Source: Candidatus Competibacter sp.
GTDB lineage: Bacteria; Pseudomonadota; Gammaproteobacteria; Competibacterales; Competibacteraceae
Assembly: GCA_029624815.1 (NCBI GenBank)
Contig: JARSSH010000057.1
Span: 1 to 64,000, forward strand
Direction: 5' to 3'
DNA length: 64,000 nucleotides
Shown here: positions 1 through 8,764 of the stretch, one piece after another
Layout of the letters: every line of letters begins with the position of its first letter
Numbering within the stretch: position 1 is the first letter of the stretch
Translations under genes and position numbers: made by a program
Notes under the pieces: generated by a model
What the model was told of the DNA's origin: nothing
Seen by the model: only the letters and a program-made list of their open reading frames with translations
The model's database searches: none

Positions 1-19
1 GTCGTTGGGGCCGACCATC

Positions 20-274
20 TTAATCAGTGGTCTGAAATACGGGGAGCATCATAAAGATCGCGCCCAGCATGAACAGGGGAAAGAACTTGATCAAGTAGCC
101 GCCCAGTTCTTTCATGAAGATCTGGGTGTAGGTGGGCAGCAGCACATCAAAGCCGCCACCGATCAACACAGCCAGCAAGGCCATGATCGGAGCCAGCACC
201 AAAACATTGATGCCTCGATAGGCGAGGTACATCAATAGACCCAGCGAAACGATAATACCGATTACACCGAGCAT
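20..274 (-). pseudogene. GntP-family permease, N-terminal fragment, apparently disrupted
   Basis: The frame encodes 84 residues with two or three hydrophobic segments, resembling the start of GntP-type gluconate/organic acid permeases (LMYLAYRG near residue 15, then FFPLFMLGAIF near 65-75). These permeases usually have about 440 residues and continue after LGAIF with a glycine-rich loop. Here the similarity stops at LGAIF and a stop codon follows about ten residues later. Only 19 bases remain beyond the stop, so the window cannot show whether this is a frameshift, a rearrangement junction or an unusual short product. The gene is divergent from a LysR regulator, a common arrangement for a regulated transporter. 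The family call rests on recall of the N-terminal pattern and is moderate; the disruption is an inference. Confidence 0.5.
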
Positions 275-360
275 GAAGGTTTTCTCCTTGGGGTTTGATT
301 AAGGATCGGTGTTCGTTCCCGTGTTCTGTTGTTCGAAGAGTGGGGAGGCGAACGCTGGCT

Positions 361-389
361 AGTGTAGTGGTAAGTGGTCTGTGTGAAAA
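361..389 (-). promoter_or_regulatory. possible promoter for the leftward permease gene
   Basis: Read on the minus strand, TTTTCA (384-389) and TACACT (361-366) are separated by 17 bp, a weak sigma70-like pair about 90 bp upstream of the permease start. It is a pattern match only; no other support was seen. Confidence 0.28.
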
Positions 390-410
390 TTGACAAAAAA
401 AGTGGGAAAT

Positions 411-428
411 CCGTGCGGAAATGCACGG
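411..428. promoter_or_regulatory. short inverted repeat in the divergent LysR/permease intergenic region
   Basis: CCGTGC (411-416) and GCACGG (423-428) form a perfect 6-bp inverted repeat with a 6-bp spacer, 55 bp before the LysR start. LysR regulators often bind dyads between themselves and a divergent target gene, so this is a candidate operator. It is not the classical T-N11-A box, and the link is an inference. Confidence 0.3.
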
Positions 429-482
429 TTACAACCACACTTCATCCTTGGGCGGATACGCGATGGATGGAAAGGCGGGGCG

Positions 483-1391
483 ATGAAACGTGAAATGGAC
501 TGGAATGATCTACGCTATTTTCTGGCGGTGGCGCGTCTGGGGCGACTCAGTCCCGCCGCCCGGCGCTTGCAGGTCGAGCACAGCACGGTTGCCCGGCGCA
601 TCGAAGGCATGGAGCGGGCGATGGGTAGTCGGCTGTTCGACCGCCACCGTGAGGGGTTGGTGCTGACCGATGCGGGCCAGGCGCTATTGCCCATGGCGGA
701 GATGGTCGAGTCCACGATGGCGGTGGTGGCGGAGGAGTTATCCGACCGGGATGCGGCGGTTCGCGGCGAGGTTCGGTTGGGAACGCCCGAAGGGCTGGCG
801 GGGTGTTTCCTGCCCTCCAAACTGAAACCACTGCTCGACGACTGTCCCCGGCTAACCGTGGAGTTGTTGGCCTTGCCGCGCTTGGCGAATCTGGCCAGCC
901 GCGAGGCGGATCTGGCGATTACCCTGGAACCGCCGCGCCGGGGGCCTTATGTGGTGGCGCGCTGGACCGATTTCACTTACTTCCTTTATGGTTCCCAGGA
1001 TTATCTGGCGGCGCGCGAACCGATCGCCACCCGCGCCGATCTGGCCGACCATCCGTTCATCGCCTATATCGACGACTATTTGCTGATTCCGGAATTGAGG
1101 TTTCTTGAAAAACTGTGCGACAAGCCCAACCTGCGTTTTTGCAGCACCAGCATGCTGGCGCATAAGGAAGCGGTGCTGGCGGGAATCGGGCTGGCGGTAC
1201 TGGCCCCTTATATCGGTGCCAGCGATCCCCGCCTGATCAAGGTGCTGCCGGAGGAAGCCTTTTTCCAACACACGTTCTGGCTGGCCGCCCATGCGGACCG
1301 GCTGCGGCTCAAGCGGGTGCGAGTAGTGTGGGATTATCTGCGCTCGCTGATCGGTGCTCACCACCGGTTGTTTTTTTACGGCGAGAACTGA
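483..1391 (+). CDS. LysR family transcriptional regulator
   Basis: A protein of 302 residues with an N-terminal winged helix-turn-helix (about residues 5-65: WNDLRYFLAVARLGRLSPAA, then the recognition-helix region with STVARRIEGME) and a LysR substrate-binding domain over the remaining 200 residues. ATG at 483 is preferred over an in-frame codon at 390 because it follows a GGAAAGGCGGGG purine tract and gives the usual family start just before the HTH. LysR proteins are cytoplasmic and bind DNA as tetramers, with a small-molecule coinducer. The gene is divergent from the broken permease at 20-274, which would be its natural target; the coinducer cannot be read from the sequence. Confidence 0.88.
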   Translation: MKREMDWNDLRYFLAVARLGRLSPAARRLQVEHSTVARRIEGMERAMGSRLFDRHREGLVLTDAGQALLPMAEMVESTMAVVAEELSDRDAAVRGEVRLGTPEGLAGCFLPSKLKPLLDDCPRLTVELLALPRLANLASREADLAITLEPPRRGPYVVARWTDFTYFLYGSQDYLAAREPIATRADLADHPFIAYIDDYLLIPELRFLEKLCDKPNLRFCSTSMLAHKEAVLAGIGLAVLAPYIGASDPRLIKVLPEEAFFQHTFWLAAHADRLRLKRVRVVWDYLRSLIGAHHRLFFYGEN

Positions 1392-1435
1392 CGGGAGAGC
1401 GGATCATCGCCTTTGGCGGCCGATCGGGGACGGAC

Positions 1436-1672
1436 TCAGCGTCGGTTGGCGACGCAGTAATGGCCTTGGGTGTGGTAGCCGCTGGGGCAGGGACCGTTCT
1501 TGGGCACGGCAGCGGGCGGATGGTTCCGGTTGGCGACGCAGTAATGGTCTTGGGTGTGGTAGCCGCTGGGGCAGGAACCCTGCTTGAGCAGGATCTCGGT
1601 GGGGGCCGGGACGACGGCGGCCGGCGCCATGCCGACTAATAAAGCAAGGGCGAAACGTGAGTGAACCGGCAT
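1436..1672 (-). CDS. small secreted protein with two CPSGYHTQ-HYCVANR repeats
   Basis: A protein of 78 residues. Residues 1-23 form a signal peptide (basic start, hydrophobic core ALALLVG, then APAAVVPA). The mature part holds two copies, about 27 residues apart, of a unit reading CPSGYHTQ-x-HYCVANR, each with two cysteines, joined by a proline-rich linker. The duplication is also visible in the DNA, where nearly identical blocks lie near 1440-1500 and 1520-1580. Paired cysteines in an exported protein suggest disulfide-stabilised mini-domains. No function is known to me. The gene stands between convergent lysR and glnD and is not part of an obvious operon. Confidence 0.6.
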   Translation of the reverse strand: MPVHSRFALALLVGMAPAAVVPAPTEILLKQGSCPSGYHTQDHYCVANRNHPPAAVPKNGPCPSGYHTQGHYCVANRR

Positions 1673-1739
1673 AACGGGAAAACTCCTGTCACGGGCGCGG
1701 GCCGACGGATCGGGGCAGTAGGTGAAGGCATTTCGAGCC

Positions 1740-4472
1740 TTACTCTTCGCTGGAATCCAGTTGTTCGACCAGCGCCATTCTCAGCGCCGCGTACTTCTCC
1801 GAGTCGTTCAAGGGCAGGTTGTCCCGGTCGGTGACGAAGAATACGTCCTCGGCTCGGGCGCCGATGGTGGCGATCTTGGCGTTATGCACCTGCACCCCGC
1901 ATTCCATGAAGACCTGGCCAACCTGGCATAGCAGCCCCGGCCGATCCCAGGACACCAGCTCCACCAAGGTGCGGCCGTTGGCCTGATCCTCGCGGAACGA
2001 GACCAGGGTCGGCATTTGAAAGGCTTTTTGAATCCGGGAAATGTGTCGGTTGGGCGCCGGCGGCGTTATGTCCGGCCGGCCCAGATAATGTAGCAGGGTG
2101 GAGGTGATTTCCTTGATCCGCCGTCGGTCGCGGATCGGCGAGCCGGAGGCCTCCAGCACCGTGAAACTGTCCAGAGTGTAACCGCAGTGGCCGGTGATGA
2201 TGCGGGCATCGAGAATGGTCAGTCCCAACTGGTCGAGGATGGAGGTGATCAACGCGAACAGATTGTCCTGGTCGCGCGTGTAGATAAAGACTTCGGTGCC
2301 ACCTCGGCCGGGATCGTCGCGGGCCATGACCAGCGACCGTTCGTTGTGCCCCTTTTTGATGATGGCGCGAGTGTGCCAGACGATCTCGTCGGCGGAATGG
2401 CGCAGGAAATAATCGTCACCGAAACCTTCCCACACCCGATCGATGCGCTCCCCATCGATTTTGGTGGCGCGCAGCCGTTGCCGTGCCTGCGTTTGCGCTT
2501 CGCGGATGCGTTCCTCCTTGTCGATCGGGTGGTCCAGCCCGCGCCGCAACGCCCGGCGGGTGGCCTTGTACAAGGTCCACAACAGGGACGCCCGCCAGGT
2601 GTTCCACAGGTGGGGATTGGTGCCGCGGATATCGGCAACCGTGAGTAGGTAAAGATAATCCAGGCGCATTTGATCACCCATTTGCAGGGCGAATTGATGG
2701 ATGACGTCCGGGTCGTGGATATCTTTCTTCTGCGCGGTCAGCGACAGCGTCAGATGGTGGCGCACCAGCCAGGCCACCAGCCGGGTATCGAAACTGCTGA
2801 GCCCGTGCTGGCGGCAGAACCGTTCGGCGTCCTGAGCGCCCAGGATGGAATGGTCGCCGCCGCGCCCCTTGGCGATGTCGTGGTACAGGCCGGCGATGTA
2901 GAGCAGCTCCGGTTTGGGCAGTTGCTCCATGATCGCGCTGTATTCCGAATCCTGCCGATCGAACCGGGGGAAGAAAAATCGTCGCAGATTGCGCACCACG
3001 AACAGGATATGCTGGTCGACGGTGTAGGCGTGGAACAGGTCGTACTGCATCCGTCCGACGATGTTGCCAAATTCCGGCAGGTAGGCCGGCAACACGCCGT
3101 AGGCGTTCATCAGCCGCAGTTGCAGAGTTACCCCGTGCGGCTGGCGCAGGATTTCCATGAACAGGCTGCGCGGGCGCACGTCGTTGCGGAACTTGTCGTC
3201 GATCAGCGGCCGGTGATCGCGGATCAGACGGATGGTGGAGGCGCGCAGCCCCTTGATTTCCGGGTGTTGCTGCAAGACCAGAAAAATTTCCAGCAGCGCG
3301 AACGGGTAACGTAGAAACACGTTGGGCTGGGTGACTTCCAGATATCCGCGACGAACCTGGAAACGGCGGTTGATGATCTGCGGTTCGCCCGGTTCGTCGG
3401 CCAGTAGAATCGCCTCCTCGAACAGTTGCAGCAGCATCTCGTTCAGCCGGCCGAGCGCGTTGACGGTGCGATAGTAGCGTTGCATGAACTGCTCGACCGC
3501 CAGATTGTGATCCTGATCCCTGTAGCCGAACTGCTGAGCAATCCGGCGCTGGTGATCGAACAGCAGCATGTCTTCGCGGCGACCGGTCAGTGCGTGCAGG
3601 GCGAAGCGCACTTGCCAGAGAAAGTTGCGGCAGTCGATCAGTTCGTCGTATTCGCTCGGGCTGAGAAAGCCGTGACTCACCAGTTCCTGCAGGGTGCTGG
3701 CGCCGAAATGCCGTTTGGCCACCCAGCCGATCATCTGCATATCGCGCAACCCGCCGGGGCCATCCTTGATGTTGGGTTCCAGATTAAAGGCGGTTTCGTT
3801 GTATTTTTGGCAGCGCTGGCAGCGTTCCCGCTTTTTGGATTCAAAGAAGGCGGTGTCCGGCCAGATACGGTCGGGACCGGTGGCGGCGCGCATCCGCGCG
3901 AACAACGCCGATGAACCGGTTAACAAACGCGCCTCCATCAGACTGGTGGCGACCGTGATGTCGGCGGCGCCTTCGTGGACGCAGTCTTCGAGTGTGCGTA
4001 CGCTGTGTCCGACTTCCAGCCCGATATCCCACAGATAGGTTAGAAAGCTTTCCAGCCCGGAACGGCGGGCTTCCAGCGCCTGCTCGTCCAGCAGGATCGT
4101 GATGTCCACGTCCGAGCCTGGATGCAGCTCGCCGCGACCGTAGCCCCCGACCGCCGCCAACGCCATATCCGGGGCATCGGCCTCGAAAAACCGCAGCCAG
4201 ACGAACCGCAACAATTCATCCATGAAGCCGGCGCGGGCGGGTACCAGTTCGTGAGCGGGAACGCCTTGCTGAAACAGCTCCTTGAACTGGGCATCGCTTT
4301 GTTTGAGCAGGGCCCGGAACGCGGCCAGTGGGTTGGCGACCGCAACCAGATCATGGGCGAAAGCCTTTGCGTCGAACAGGGCGATCTCGGCCCGCCGCAA
4401 GCCGCCCGATGGCGGTTCGGCGCGAACGGCGGACGCGGCGGTGGGTGGAAAGGCGATATCGGTAACGGCCAT
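1740..4472 (-). CDS. glnD: bifunctional [protein-PII] uridylyltransferase / uridylyl-removing enzyme
   Basis: A protein of 910 residues, close to the roughly 890 usual for GlnD. It senses glutamine and adds or removes UMP on PII proteins (GlnB/GlnK), controlling nitrogen assimilation. The nucleotidyltransferase motif GGYGRGELHPGSDVD lies near residues 109-124, the HD hydrolase motif (LYHDIAKGRGGDHS) near 530, and two ACT domains fill the last 190 residues. ATG at 4472 is chosen because GGAAGATCCC precedes it; a longer frame to 4610 would run into map. It follows map by 26 bp on the same strand, so the two are probably cotranscribed. Confidence 0.96.
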   Translation of the reverse strand: MAVTDIAFPPTAASAVRAEPPSGGLRRAEIALFDAKAFAHDLVAVANPLAAFRALLKQSDAQFKELFQQGVPAHELVPARAGFMDELLRFVWLRFFEADAPDMALAAVGGYGRGELHPGSDVDITILLDEQALEARRSGLESFLTYLWDIGLEVGHSVRTLEDCVHEGAADITVATSLMEARLLTGSSALFARMRAATGPDRIWPDTAFFESKKRERCQRCQKYNETAFNLEPNIKDGPGGLRDMQMIGWVAKRHFGASTLQELVSHGFLSPSEYDELIDCRNFLWQVRFALHALTGRREDMLLFDHQRRIAQQFGYRDQDHNLAVEQFMQRYYRTVNALGRLNEMLLQLFEEAILLADEPGEPQIINRRFQVRRGYLEVTQPNVFLRYPFALLEIFLVLQQHPEIKGLRASTIRLIRDHRPLIDDKFRNDVRPRSLFMEILRQPHGVTLQLRLMNAYGVLPAYLPEFGNIVGRMQYDLFHAYTVDQHILFVVRNLRRFFFPRFDRQDSEYSAIMEQLPKPELLYIAGLYHDIAKGRGGDHSILGAQDAERFCRQHGLSSFDTRLVAWLVRHHLTLSLTAQKKDIHDPDVIHQFALQMGDQMRLDYLYLLTVADIRGTNPHLWNTWRASLLWTLYKATRRALRRGLDHPIDKEERIREAQTQARQRLRATKIDGERIDRVWEGFGDDYFLRHSADEIVWHTRAIIKKGHNERSLVMARDDPGRGGTEVFIYTRDQDNLFALITSILDQLGLTILDARIITGHCGYTLDSFTVLEASGSPIRDRRRIKEITSTLLHYLGRPDITPPAPNRHISRIQKAFQMPTLVSFREDQANGRTLVELVSWDRPGLLCQVGQVFMECGVQVHNAKIATIGARAEDVFFVTDRDNLPLNDSEKYAALRMALVEQLDSSEE

Positions 4473-4498
4473 GGGATCTTCCGGAGTATGGCGGGCGC

Positions 4499-5266
4499 TT
4501 AAAAGGGAGCGTCCGGGTGCGGCGTAAGGATTTCGTGGCCGGTTTCGGTCACCAGCACGGTATGCTCCCACTGGGCGGAAACGCTGTGATCCTTGGTGAC
4601 CACGGTCCAACCGTCGGGTAGCAGCTTGACGTGCCGTTTGCCGGCGTTGATCATCGGTTCGATGGTGAAGGTCATGCCGGAAAGCAGTTCGATGCCGGCG
4701 CCAGGGTTGCCGTAATGCAGCACCTGCGGTTCTTCGTGGAATTCCCGGCCGATGCCGTGACCGCAGTACTCACGCACCACCGAGCAGTGCTGGGCTTCGG
4801 CGTACCGTTGGATGGCGTGGCCGATGTCGCCGAGGTGGATGCCGGGCCGCACCATCTCGATGCCGATGCACAGGCATTCATAAGCCACCCGGCTGACGCG
4901 TTGCGCGGCGACCGGCGGGGCGCCGACCTGAAACATCCGGCTCGTGTCGCCGTGATAGCCGTCCTTGATCACCGTGATATCGATGTTGAGCACGTCGCCC
5001 TTCTTCAGTTTTTTCGGTCCGGGAATGCCGTGGCAAACAACATGGTTGATCGATGTGCAGATGGATTTGGGAAAACCGCGATAATTGAGTGGCGCGGGGA
5101 TCGCCTGCTGGACATCGATGATGTACTCGTGGCAGATCCGGTCCAGCTCCTCGGTGGTGACTCCCTCCCGTACATGGGGCTGGATCATGTGCAGCACTTC
5201 GGCGGCCAACCTGCCGGCGACGCGCATCTTTGCGATTTCTTCCGGCGTCTTGAGAGAGATGCTCAT
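4499..5266 (-). CDS. map: methionine aminopeptidase, type I
   Basis: A protein of 255 residues that removes the initiator methionine from nascent proteins. The metal ligands appear in family order: D in NIDITV, D in GYHGDTSRMF, H in GHGIGREFHEEP, E in FTIEPM and E in QWEHTVLVT. The N-terminus SISLKTPEEIAKMRVAGRLAAEVL is typical. ATG at 5266 matches known family starts; an upstream in-frame extension of 40 residues is arginine/proline-rich and not family-like. The gene is divergent from rpsB, as in many gammaproteobacteria, and is followed by glnD. Confidence 0.96.
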   Translation of the reverse strand: MSISLKTPEEIAKMRVAGRLAAEVLHMIQPHVREGVTTEELDRICHEYIIDVQQAIPAPLNYRGFPKSICTSINHVVCHGIPGPKKLKKGDVLNIDITVIKDGYHGDTSRMFQVGAPPVAAQRVSRVAYECLCIGIEMVRPGIHLGDIGHAIQRYAEAQHCSVVREYCGHGIGREFHEEPQVLHYGNPGAGIELLSGMTFTIEPMINAGKRHVKLLPDGWTVVTKDHSVSAQWEHTVLVTETGHEILTPHPDAPF

Positions 5267-5386
5267 CGGTTTTCTGTGGCTTTTCTGGAACATGGTGTCG
5301 ATCTGCGGGCGTATGGGCGATGGGCGAGGGACGGCGTCCGGAATGGGCCGCGCTGTTTGGGACCGTGCCCGCGGGCGGCGGTTCAT

Positions 5387-5416
5387 TTGGTTTTCCCAAG
5401 CGATCCATGGTATAAA
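5387..5416 (+). promoter_or_regulatory. rpsB promoter, extended -10 with GC-rich discriminator
   Basis: TTGGTT (5387-5392) and TATAAA (5411-5416) are 18 bp apart. TGG just before TATAAA gives an extended -10, and GCGCGCGCC follows immediately. GC-rich discriminators mark promoters repressed by ppGpp/DksA, and rpsB promoters of gammaproteobacteria are known for this layout. Transcription would start near 5424, leaving a leader of about 130 nt. Confidence 0.65.
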
Positions 5417-5423
5417 GCGCGCG

Positions 5424-5555
5424 CCTTTTAGGCAAACCTTCTAGCACTGCATACACTTCGCACATTCGCCGGCACGGGCGACCGGGTGCCCCCAGGGGGT
5501 CGTCGCTTGGGGCGGATGGAGGCTTAACCCCCAAATCCTTAAGGAGAATTCGACA
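5424..5555 (+). promoter_or_regulatory. rpsB 5' leader, possible S2 autoregulatory region
   Basis: The leader between the predicted start site and rpsB is long and GC-rich, with potential stems around 5475-5515 (GGGTGCCCCCAGGGGG). It ends in a strong AAGGAG at 5540-5545. In E. coli ribosomal protein S2 represses rpsB-tsf through the rpsB leader. That role here is inferred from position; no consensus structure was verified. Confidence 0.35.
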
Positions 5556-6314
5556 ATGGCGACCATTTCCATGCGCCAGATGTTGGAGGCCGGCGTGCAT
5601 TTCGGCCACCAGACCCGTTACTGGAATCCCAAAATGGCTCCGTATATCTTCGGGGCGCGCAGCAAGATTTACATCATCAATCTGGAAAAAACCCTGCCGC
5701 TGTATTTGGAAGCGCTGAATTTCATCGGGCGGCTGGCTTCCAAGGGTGGCAAGATTCTGTTGGTGGGCACCAAGCGCTCGGCGCGTGAGGCGACCGCCGA
5801 AGCGGCGCTCCGTTGCGGCATGCCGTATGTCAACCACCGCTGGCTGGGCGGCATGCTGACCAATTTCAAGACCGTCCGCCAATCCATCAAGCGGCTCAAG
5901 GATCTGGAGTTAATGGCGCAGGACGGCACTTTCGAACGCTTGGCCAAGAAAGAGGTGATCGGTTTGCGGCGGGATATGGACAAGCTGGAACGCAGCCTGG
6001 GCGGCATCAAGGACATGGTCAGCTTGCCGGACGCGCTGTTCGTGATCGACGTCGGTCACGAGAGCATCGCCGTGCAAGAGGCCAACAAGCTGGGAATCCC
6101 GGTGATCGGGGTGGTCGATAGCAACAATTCTCCCGACGGCATCGGCCATATCATTCCCGGCAACGATGACGCTATCCGCGCCATTCAGCTCTATGTGGGC
6201 GGTCTGGCGGAGGCGGTGCTGGAAGGCCGCGCGGTGTTGACCTCGGGCCGCGTCGAGGAAGAGTTCATCGAAATCCCGGAGGAAGAGACGCTGCCGGCGG
6301 GCGATGGCGTTTGA
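5556..6314 (+). CDS. rpsB: 30S ribosomal protein S2
   Basis: A protein of 252 residues that binds the 30S subunit late in assembly and recruits S1. The family opening [22 protein letters not shown] and later blocks [16 protein letters not shown] and [20 protein letters not shown] are all present. Length and start are normal, with a consensus AAGGAG ribosome-binding site 10 bp upstream. It is the first gene of the long plus-strand run and is followed by a hairpin terminator before tsf, so tsf is probably made in a set ratio by partial readthrough. Confidence 0.98.
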   Translation: MATISMRQMLEAGVHFGHQTRYWNPKMAPYIFGARSKIYIINLEKTLPLYLEALNFIGRLASKGGKILLVGTKRSAREATAEAALRCGMPYVNHRWLGGMLTNFKTVRQSIKRLKDLELMAQDGTFERLAKKEVIGLRRDMDKLERSLGGIKDMVSLPDALFVIDVGHESIAVQEANKLGIPVIGVVDSNNSPDGIGHIIPGNDDAIRAIQLYVGGLAEAVLEGRAVLTSGRVEEEFIEIPEEETLPAGDGV

Positions 6315-6352
6315 TCTTCGCCGATTCTTCCGAATCAATGCCGGATTTTGTC

Positions 6353-6392
6353 AAAGAGGCTCGTGCGCCTGACGCTTGCGAGCCTCTTTTTT
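6353..6392 (+). terminator. Rho-independent terminator or attenuator between rpsB and tsf
   Basis: An 11-bp perfect stem (AAAGAGGCTCG at 6353-6363 pairing with 6379-6389) encloses a 15-nt loop and runs into six or more T residues ending at 6392. It lies 38 bp after the rpsB stop and 65 bp before tsf. Partial termination between rpsB and tsf is known in E. coli; readthrough here is inferred from the lack of an obvious tsf promoter. Confidence 0.85.
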
Positions 6393-6457
6393 AATGAGTT
6401 CGGTTCAGTCCGGTTTCAGATTGATTGCGGTACATTTATTCAATGAGGTACGCGAGC

Positions 6458-7336
6458 ATGGTGGAAATTACGGCGACGCTGGTTAAAGAACTGCGCGAAC
6501 GCACGGGTTCGGGAATGATGGAATGCAAGAAGGCCCTGCAGGAGGCCCAGGGCGATATCGAAGCGGCGGTCGAGTTGATGCGCAAGGCCGGACAGGCCAA
6601 GGCCGACAAGAAAGCCAGCCGGATCGCCGCCGAGGGTCTGATCGTCATCAGGCAGGCGGCCGGTGTGGCGGCCATGGTCGAGGTGAACTGCGAAACCGAT
6701 TTCGTCACCAAGAACGACGATTTCCGGGAATTCGCCGCCGCCGTGGTCGAAGTGGTCCTGAATAGCGAGCCCTCCGACCTGGAAGTGCTGTTGGCCTCGG
6801 CCATGGCGAACGGCCAAAGCGTCGAACAGAGTCGGCGGGAGTGCATCGCCAAAATCGGCGAGAACATCAATGTCCGCCGCTTTACCCGGTTGGCGGCGCC
6901 CGATGGCGTGCTGGGCAGCTATCTGCATGGAACCCGCATCGGCGTGCTGGTCGAACTGGATGGCGGCGATGGCGATCTGGCCAAGGATATCGCCATGCAT
7001 ATCGCCGCCAGTCGGCCGTTGTGCGTTAGCGCCGACCAGATACCAGCGGAACGGATCGCCAAGGAGAAGGAAATTTTCGCGGCGCAAGCGGCGGCCAGCG
7101 GCAAGCCGGCCAACATCGTCGAGAAGATGGTGGAGGGGCGGCTACGCAAGTATTTCGATGAGGTCACTCTGCTGGGCCAGCCATTCGTCAAGGATCCCGA
7201 GCAAAGCGTGGAAAAACTGCTTAAGGCCCATCAGACCCGGGCGATCCGGTTCGAACGCTTCGAGCTGGGTGAAGGGATCGAGAAAAAATCCGATAATTTT
7301 GCCGCCGAGGTGATGGCTCAGGTGCGAGGCGACTGA
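6458..7336 (+). CDS. tsf: translation elongation factor Ts
   Basis: A protein of 292 residues, the nucleotide exchange factor that recharges EF-Tu with GTP. The N-terminus [25 protein letters not shown] is diagnostic, and the TDFVT element that contacts EF-Tu lies near residue 80 ([13 protein letters not shown]). ATG at 6458 is chosen over an in-frame codon at 6425 because GAGGTA lies 7 bp upstream and known EF-Ts proteins start here. It follows rpsB after a terminator-like hairpin. Confidence 0.97.
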   Translation: MVEITATLVKELRERTGSGMMECKKALQEAQGDIEAAVELMRKAGQAKADKKASRIAAEGLIVIRQAAGVAAMVEVNCETDFVTKNDDFREFAAAVVEVVLNSEPSDLEVLLASAMANGQSVEQSRRECIAKIGENINVRRFTRLAAPDGVLGSYLHGTRIGVLVELDGGDGDLAKDIAMHIAASRPLCVSADQIPAERIAKEKEIFAAQAAASGKPANIVEKMVEGRLRKYFDEVTLLGQPFVKDPEQSVEKLLKAHQTRAIRFERFELGEGIEKKSDNFAAEVMAQVRGD

Positions 7337-7415
7337 CGCGCGACGTGCTTCCGCTGCCGCCAGTTCGCGGTTACAGTACAATTCCCTCCCTCAGTGCCGA
7401 TATGCAGGTTGCACG

Positions 7416-8147
7416 ATGTCCATGCCGGATTCCAGACCAGCGTTCAAGCGGATTCTTCTCAAGCTCAGCGGCGAAGTCCTGATGGGCGAGGGCGACTACG
7501 GCATCGACCCCGACGTGCTGGCGCGCATCGCGGGCGAGGTACGGGAACTGTGTCGGTTCGGGGTTGAGGTGGGTATGGTGATCGGCGGCGGCAACCTGTT
7601 TCGAGGAGCCGGTCTGGCCAAGAAAGGTATGGATCGTGTCGCGGCCGACCACATGGGCATGCTGGCCACGGTCATGAACTCGCTGGCGATGCAGGATACC
7701 CTGGAGCGGCTGGGGGTGTTCACCCGAGTGATGTCGGCGATCCGCATCAACGAGGTGTGCGAGGATTACATTCGCCGTCGCGCCATCCGCCATCTGGAAA
7801 AGGGCCGAGTGGTGATTTTCGCCGCCGGCACCGGCAACCCCTTTTTCACCACCGATTCCGCCGCCAGCTTGCGGGCCATCGAAATCGGCGCCGAGGTCAT
7901 GCTCAAGGCGACCAAGGTGGACGGTATCTATTCGGCGGATCCGTTCAAGGATCTCAAGGCGGTGCGTTATGATCGCCTGACCTACGACGAGGCGCTGGCG
8001 CGCAAGCTGCAAGTGATGGACGCCACGGCCATCGTCATGTGCCGGGAAAACGATATACCGTTGAAAGTCTTTAACATCAATCGCCACGGGGATTTGGTGC
8101 GGGTCGTGTGCGGCGAGAGCGTGGGAACCACCGTGGTGCGGGAATGA
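7416..8147 (+). CDS. pyrH: uridylate kinase (UMP kinase)
   Basis: A protein of 243 residues that phosphorylates UMP to UDP, the bacterial hexameric type. It shows the amino acid kinase fold signatures KLSGEVLMG (residues 15-24), [10 protein letters not shown] (about 57-66) and [16 protein letters not shown] (about 137-152). Its 3' end overlaps frr in an ATGA arrangement, which indicates translational coupling. pyrH between tsf and frr is the standard order. Confidence 0.97.
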   Translation: MSMPDSRPAFKRILLKLSGEVLMGEGDYGIDPDVLARIAGEVRELCRFGVEVGMVIGGGNLFRGAGLAKKGMDRVAADHMGMLATVMNSLAMQDTLERLGVFTRVMSAIRINEVCEDYIRRRAIRHLEKGRVVIFAAGTGNPFFTTDSAASLRAIEIGAEVMLKATKVDGIYSADPFKDLKAVRYDRLTYDEALARKLQVMDATAIVMCRENDIPLKVFNINRHGDLVRVVCGESVGTTVVRE

Positions 8148-8710
8148 CGACCATGATCGATGACATCAAGAAAGAAGCGGCCGATCGGATGGCCAAGAGC
8201 GTGGAGAGCCTCAAGCAGGAATTGACCAAGCTGCGGACTGGCCGCGCGCATGCCAGCCTGCTGGATCACATTACGGTCAGCTACTACGGTAGCGAGGTGC
8301 CGCTTGGCCAAGTAGCCTCGGTCGGCGTCGGCGATGCGCGCACCCTGTTGGTGACGCCGTGGGAGAAGAACATGGTGGGATCCATCGAGAAGGCCATTTT
8401 AAAGTCCGATCTGGGTTTGAATCCCGCTTCCGCCGGGACGGTGATCCGGGTGCCGTTGCCACCGCTGACCGAGGAGCGCCGCCGCGATCTGGTCAAAGTG
8501 GTTCGGCAGGAAGGCGAAGGCGCCAAGGTGGCGGTTCGCAATATTCGCCGCGATGCCAATAACCAGCTCAAAGCCTTGCTCAAGGACAAGAAGATCGCCG
8601 AGGACGCCGAGCGGCAGGCCCAGGACGAGATTCAGAAACTCACCGACCGGCACGTTCAGGACGTGGACAAGGTGCTTGCGGCCAAGGAAGCCGAATTGAT
8701 GGAAATTTGA
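8144..8710 (+). CDS. frr: ribosome recycling factor
   Basis: A protein of 188 residues that, with EF-G, splits post-termination ribosomes. Conserved blocks are [39 protein letters not shown] and [26 protein letters not shown] at 8144 overlaps the pyrH stop as ATGA; a second ATG at 8153 (MIDDIKKEA) matches the usual family start more exactly, so the protein may be three residues shorter. The coupling to pyrH supports cotranslation either way. Confidence 0.96.
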   Translation: MTTMIDDIKKEAADRMAKSVESLKQELTKLRTGRAHASLLDHITVSYYGSEVPLGQVASVGVGDARTLLVTPWEKNMVGSIEKAILKSDLGLNPASAGTVIRVPLPPLTEERRRDLVKVVRQEGEGAKVAVRNIRRDANNQLKALLKDKKIAEDAERQAQDEIQKLTDRHVQDVDKVLAAKEAELMEI

Positions 8711-8764
8711 AGCGCCAGCACGGACTGTTCGCAGTGAGCACGAACCTGACGAGGAATTTCTCGA

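Noticed and set aside
390-482. An earlier start for the LysR gene at 390
   Set aside because: The extra 31 residues lack family similarity and overlap the intergenic dyad; ATG 483 has a purine-rich site.
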